Below are positions 6,389-7,046 of a stretch of 7,046 nt of DNA, piece by piece (the stretch's first letter is position 1; each line of letters begins with the position of its first letter). The position numbers were made by a program, and so were the translations under genes. Under the pieces are notes generated by a model. The model had not been told where the DNA came from. It saw only the letters and a list, made by a program, of their open reading frames with translations, and searched no databases. The stretch lies in contig JALSIK010000007.1 in assembly GCA_026990045.1 (NCBI GenBank), positions 1 through 7,046 on the forward strand, written 5' to 3'. Source of the DNA: Chromatiales bacterium. Lineage in GTDB: Bacteria > Pseudomonadota > Gammaproteobacteria > CAMYNG01.

Positions 6389-7046
6389 GTGGACGGCTTC
6401 TGCACCGGCAACGTCACCGTCCATGCCTCGGCCGGCACCGGCAAGACCTACCGCCTGGTGAGCCGGATCCTGCACCTGCTGCTGGCCGGCGCCGCGCCCG
6501 AGTCCATCCTCGCCGTCACCTTCACCCACAAGGCCGCGGCCGAGATGCACGCCCGCCTGCTGGAGCGGCTGCGGGCCCTGGCGGCCCTGGACGGCGACGC
6601 CCTGGACGGGGCCCTGGAGGAACTGGAACTGAAGCCCGATGCCGCCCTGCGGGCCCGGGCGAGGAATGCCTACGAGGAACTGCTGCGGGCCGAGCGCGGG
6701 GTCCACGCCACCACCTTCCACGCCTTCTGCCAGCAGGTGCTGCGCCGCTTCCCCCTGGAGGCGGACGTGCCGCCCGGCTTCGCCCTGGCCGAGCGCACCG
6801 GCGAGCTGGCGCGCGAGGCGTGGGAGGCGCTGTCCATGGAAGCCGCGGCCCGCCCCGGCGGCCCCGTGGCCCGGGCCCTGGACACCCTGTTCATCCACCT
6901 GGGCCTGCGCAACACCCGCCAGGCGCTGGATGCCTTCCTCGCCCGCCGCGCCGACTGGTGGGCCTGGACCCTGGGCCGCGAGGAGCCGGTGGAATGGGCC
7001 GCCGCCCGCCTGCGCGCGGCCCTGGAAGCCCCGCTGGCCGCCCCCG
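6389..7046 (+). CDS. AddA/RecB-like UvrD-family helicase, N-terminal part (cut by window end)
   Basis: The first 219 codons of a superfamily I 3'-5' helicase; no stop is reached. Visible motifs in order: Walker A in HASAGTGKTYRL (G16-T-G-K19-T20), motif Ia ILAVTFTHKAAAEM at 40-53, and motif Ic TTFHAFCQQ at 108-116. The ASAGTGKT version of Walker A and the TFHAFC motif are typical of AddA and RecB rather than UvrD or Rep. The insertion between Ia and Ic (about residues 54-107) belongs to domain 1B. Together with the AddB-like neighbour the gene should encode the motor subunit of an AddAB-type helicase-nuclease; whether it carries its own C-terminal nuclease domain cannot be seen here. The start codon is GTG with GAGGAGG six bases upstream, one base after the preceding stop, so the pair is an operon. 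RecB is the alternative name, but no recC-like gene is next to it. Confidence 0.93.
   Translation, partial: MDGFCTGNVTVHASAGTGKTYRLVSRILHLLLAGAAPESILAVTFTHKAAAEMHARLLERLRALAALDGDALDGALEELELKPDAALRARARNAYEELLRAERGVHATTFHAFCQQVLRRFPLEADVPPGFALAERTGELAREAWEALSMEAAARPGGPVARALDTLFIHLGLRNTRQALDAFLARRADWWAWTLGREEPVEWAAARLRAALEAPLAAP

Noticed and set aside
3412..6444. Open frame of 1,010 codons antisense to the AddB-like gene
   Set aside because: Same cause and same biased composition. The plus-strand frame has specific nuclease and cluster motifs; this one has none.
3711..6461. Plus-strand open frame of 916 codons inside the AddB-like gene
   Set aside because: Shifted frame with Pro/Gly/Arg-rich low complexity and no motifs; the real frame is established by the nuclease residues.

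Overview
The window comes from the chromosome of a very GC-rich proteobacterium (above 70% G+C by eye, nearly all third codon positions G or C). MutS and the seven-iron ferredoxin both read very much like their gammaproteobacterial counterparts (E. coli MutS, Azotobacter FdI), and mutS followed by fdxA is a known order in Pseudomonas and Azotobacter. A high-GC gammaproteobacterium is the best guess. Placement in the Chromatiales/Ectothiorhodospiraceae is only an impression.

Layout: a small PilZ-domain protein lies on the minus strand at the left edge (31-333). A 92-bp divergent gap follows, and then everything runs on the plus strand. The order is mutS (mismatch recognition ATPase, 426-2999), a 108-bp gap, fdxA (3Fe-4S/4Fe-4S ferredoxin, 3108-3431), a 22-bp gap holding a perfect GC palindrome, an AddB-like inactivated-helicase/Fe-S nuclease (3454-6387), and the first 219 codons of an AddA/RecB-like superfamily I helicase (from GTG 6389, running off the right edge). 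There is no gene-free stretch longer than about 110 bases.

How the genes fit together: the two right-hand genes are almost certainly one translationally coupled unit. They should form a two-subunit helicase-nuclease for double-strand break processing, doing the job of RecBCD. MutS handles replication errors. The left part of the plus-strand run is therefore mismatch repair and the right part recombinational repair, with a ferredoxin between them. FdxA could share transcripts with either neighbour. PilZ is a divergent, probably c-di-GMP-responsive protein with no evident link to repair.

I saw no mobile element, CRISPR array, tRNA or rRNA, and no convincing unknown system. The points most worth a second look are the missing beta-clamp motif in MutS, the palindrome that contains the AddB-like gene's ribosome binding site, a 9-base A/T-only run of rare codons inside mutS, and the mutS-fdxA-AddBA arrangement itself. 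The very long open frames antisense to mutS and to the AddB-like gene are best explained by GC-driven lack of stop codons.
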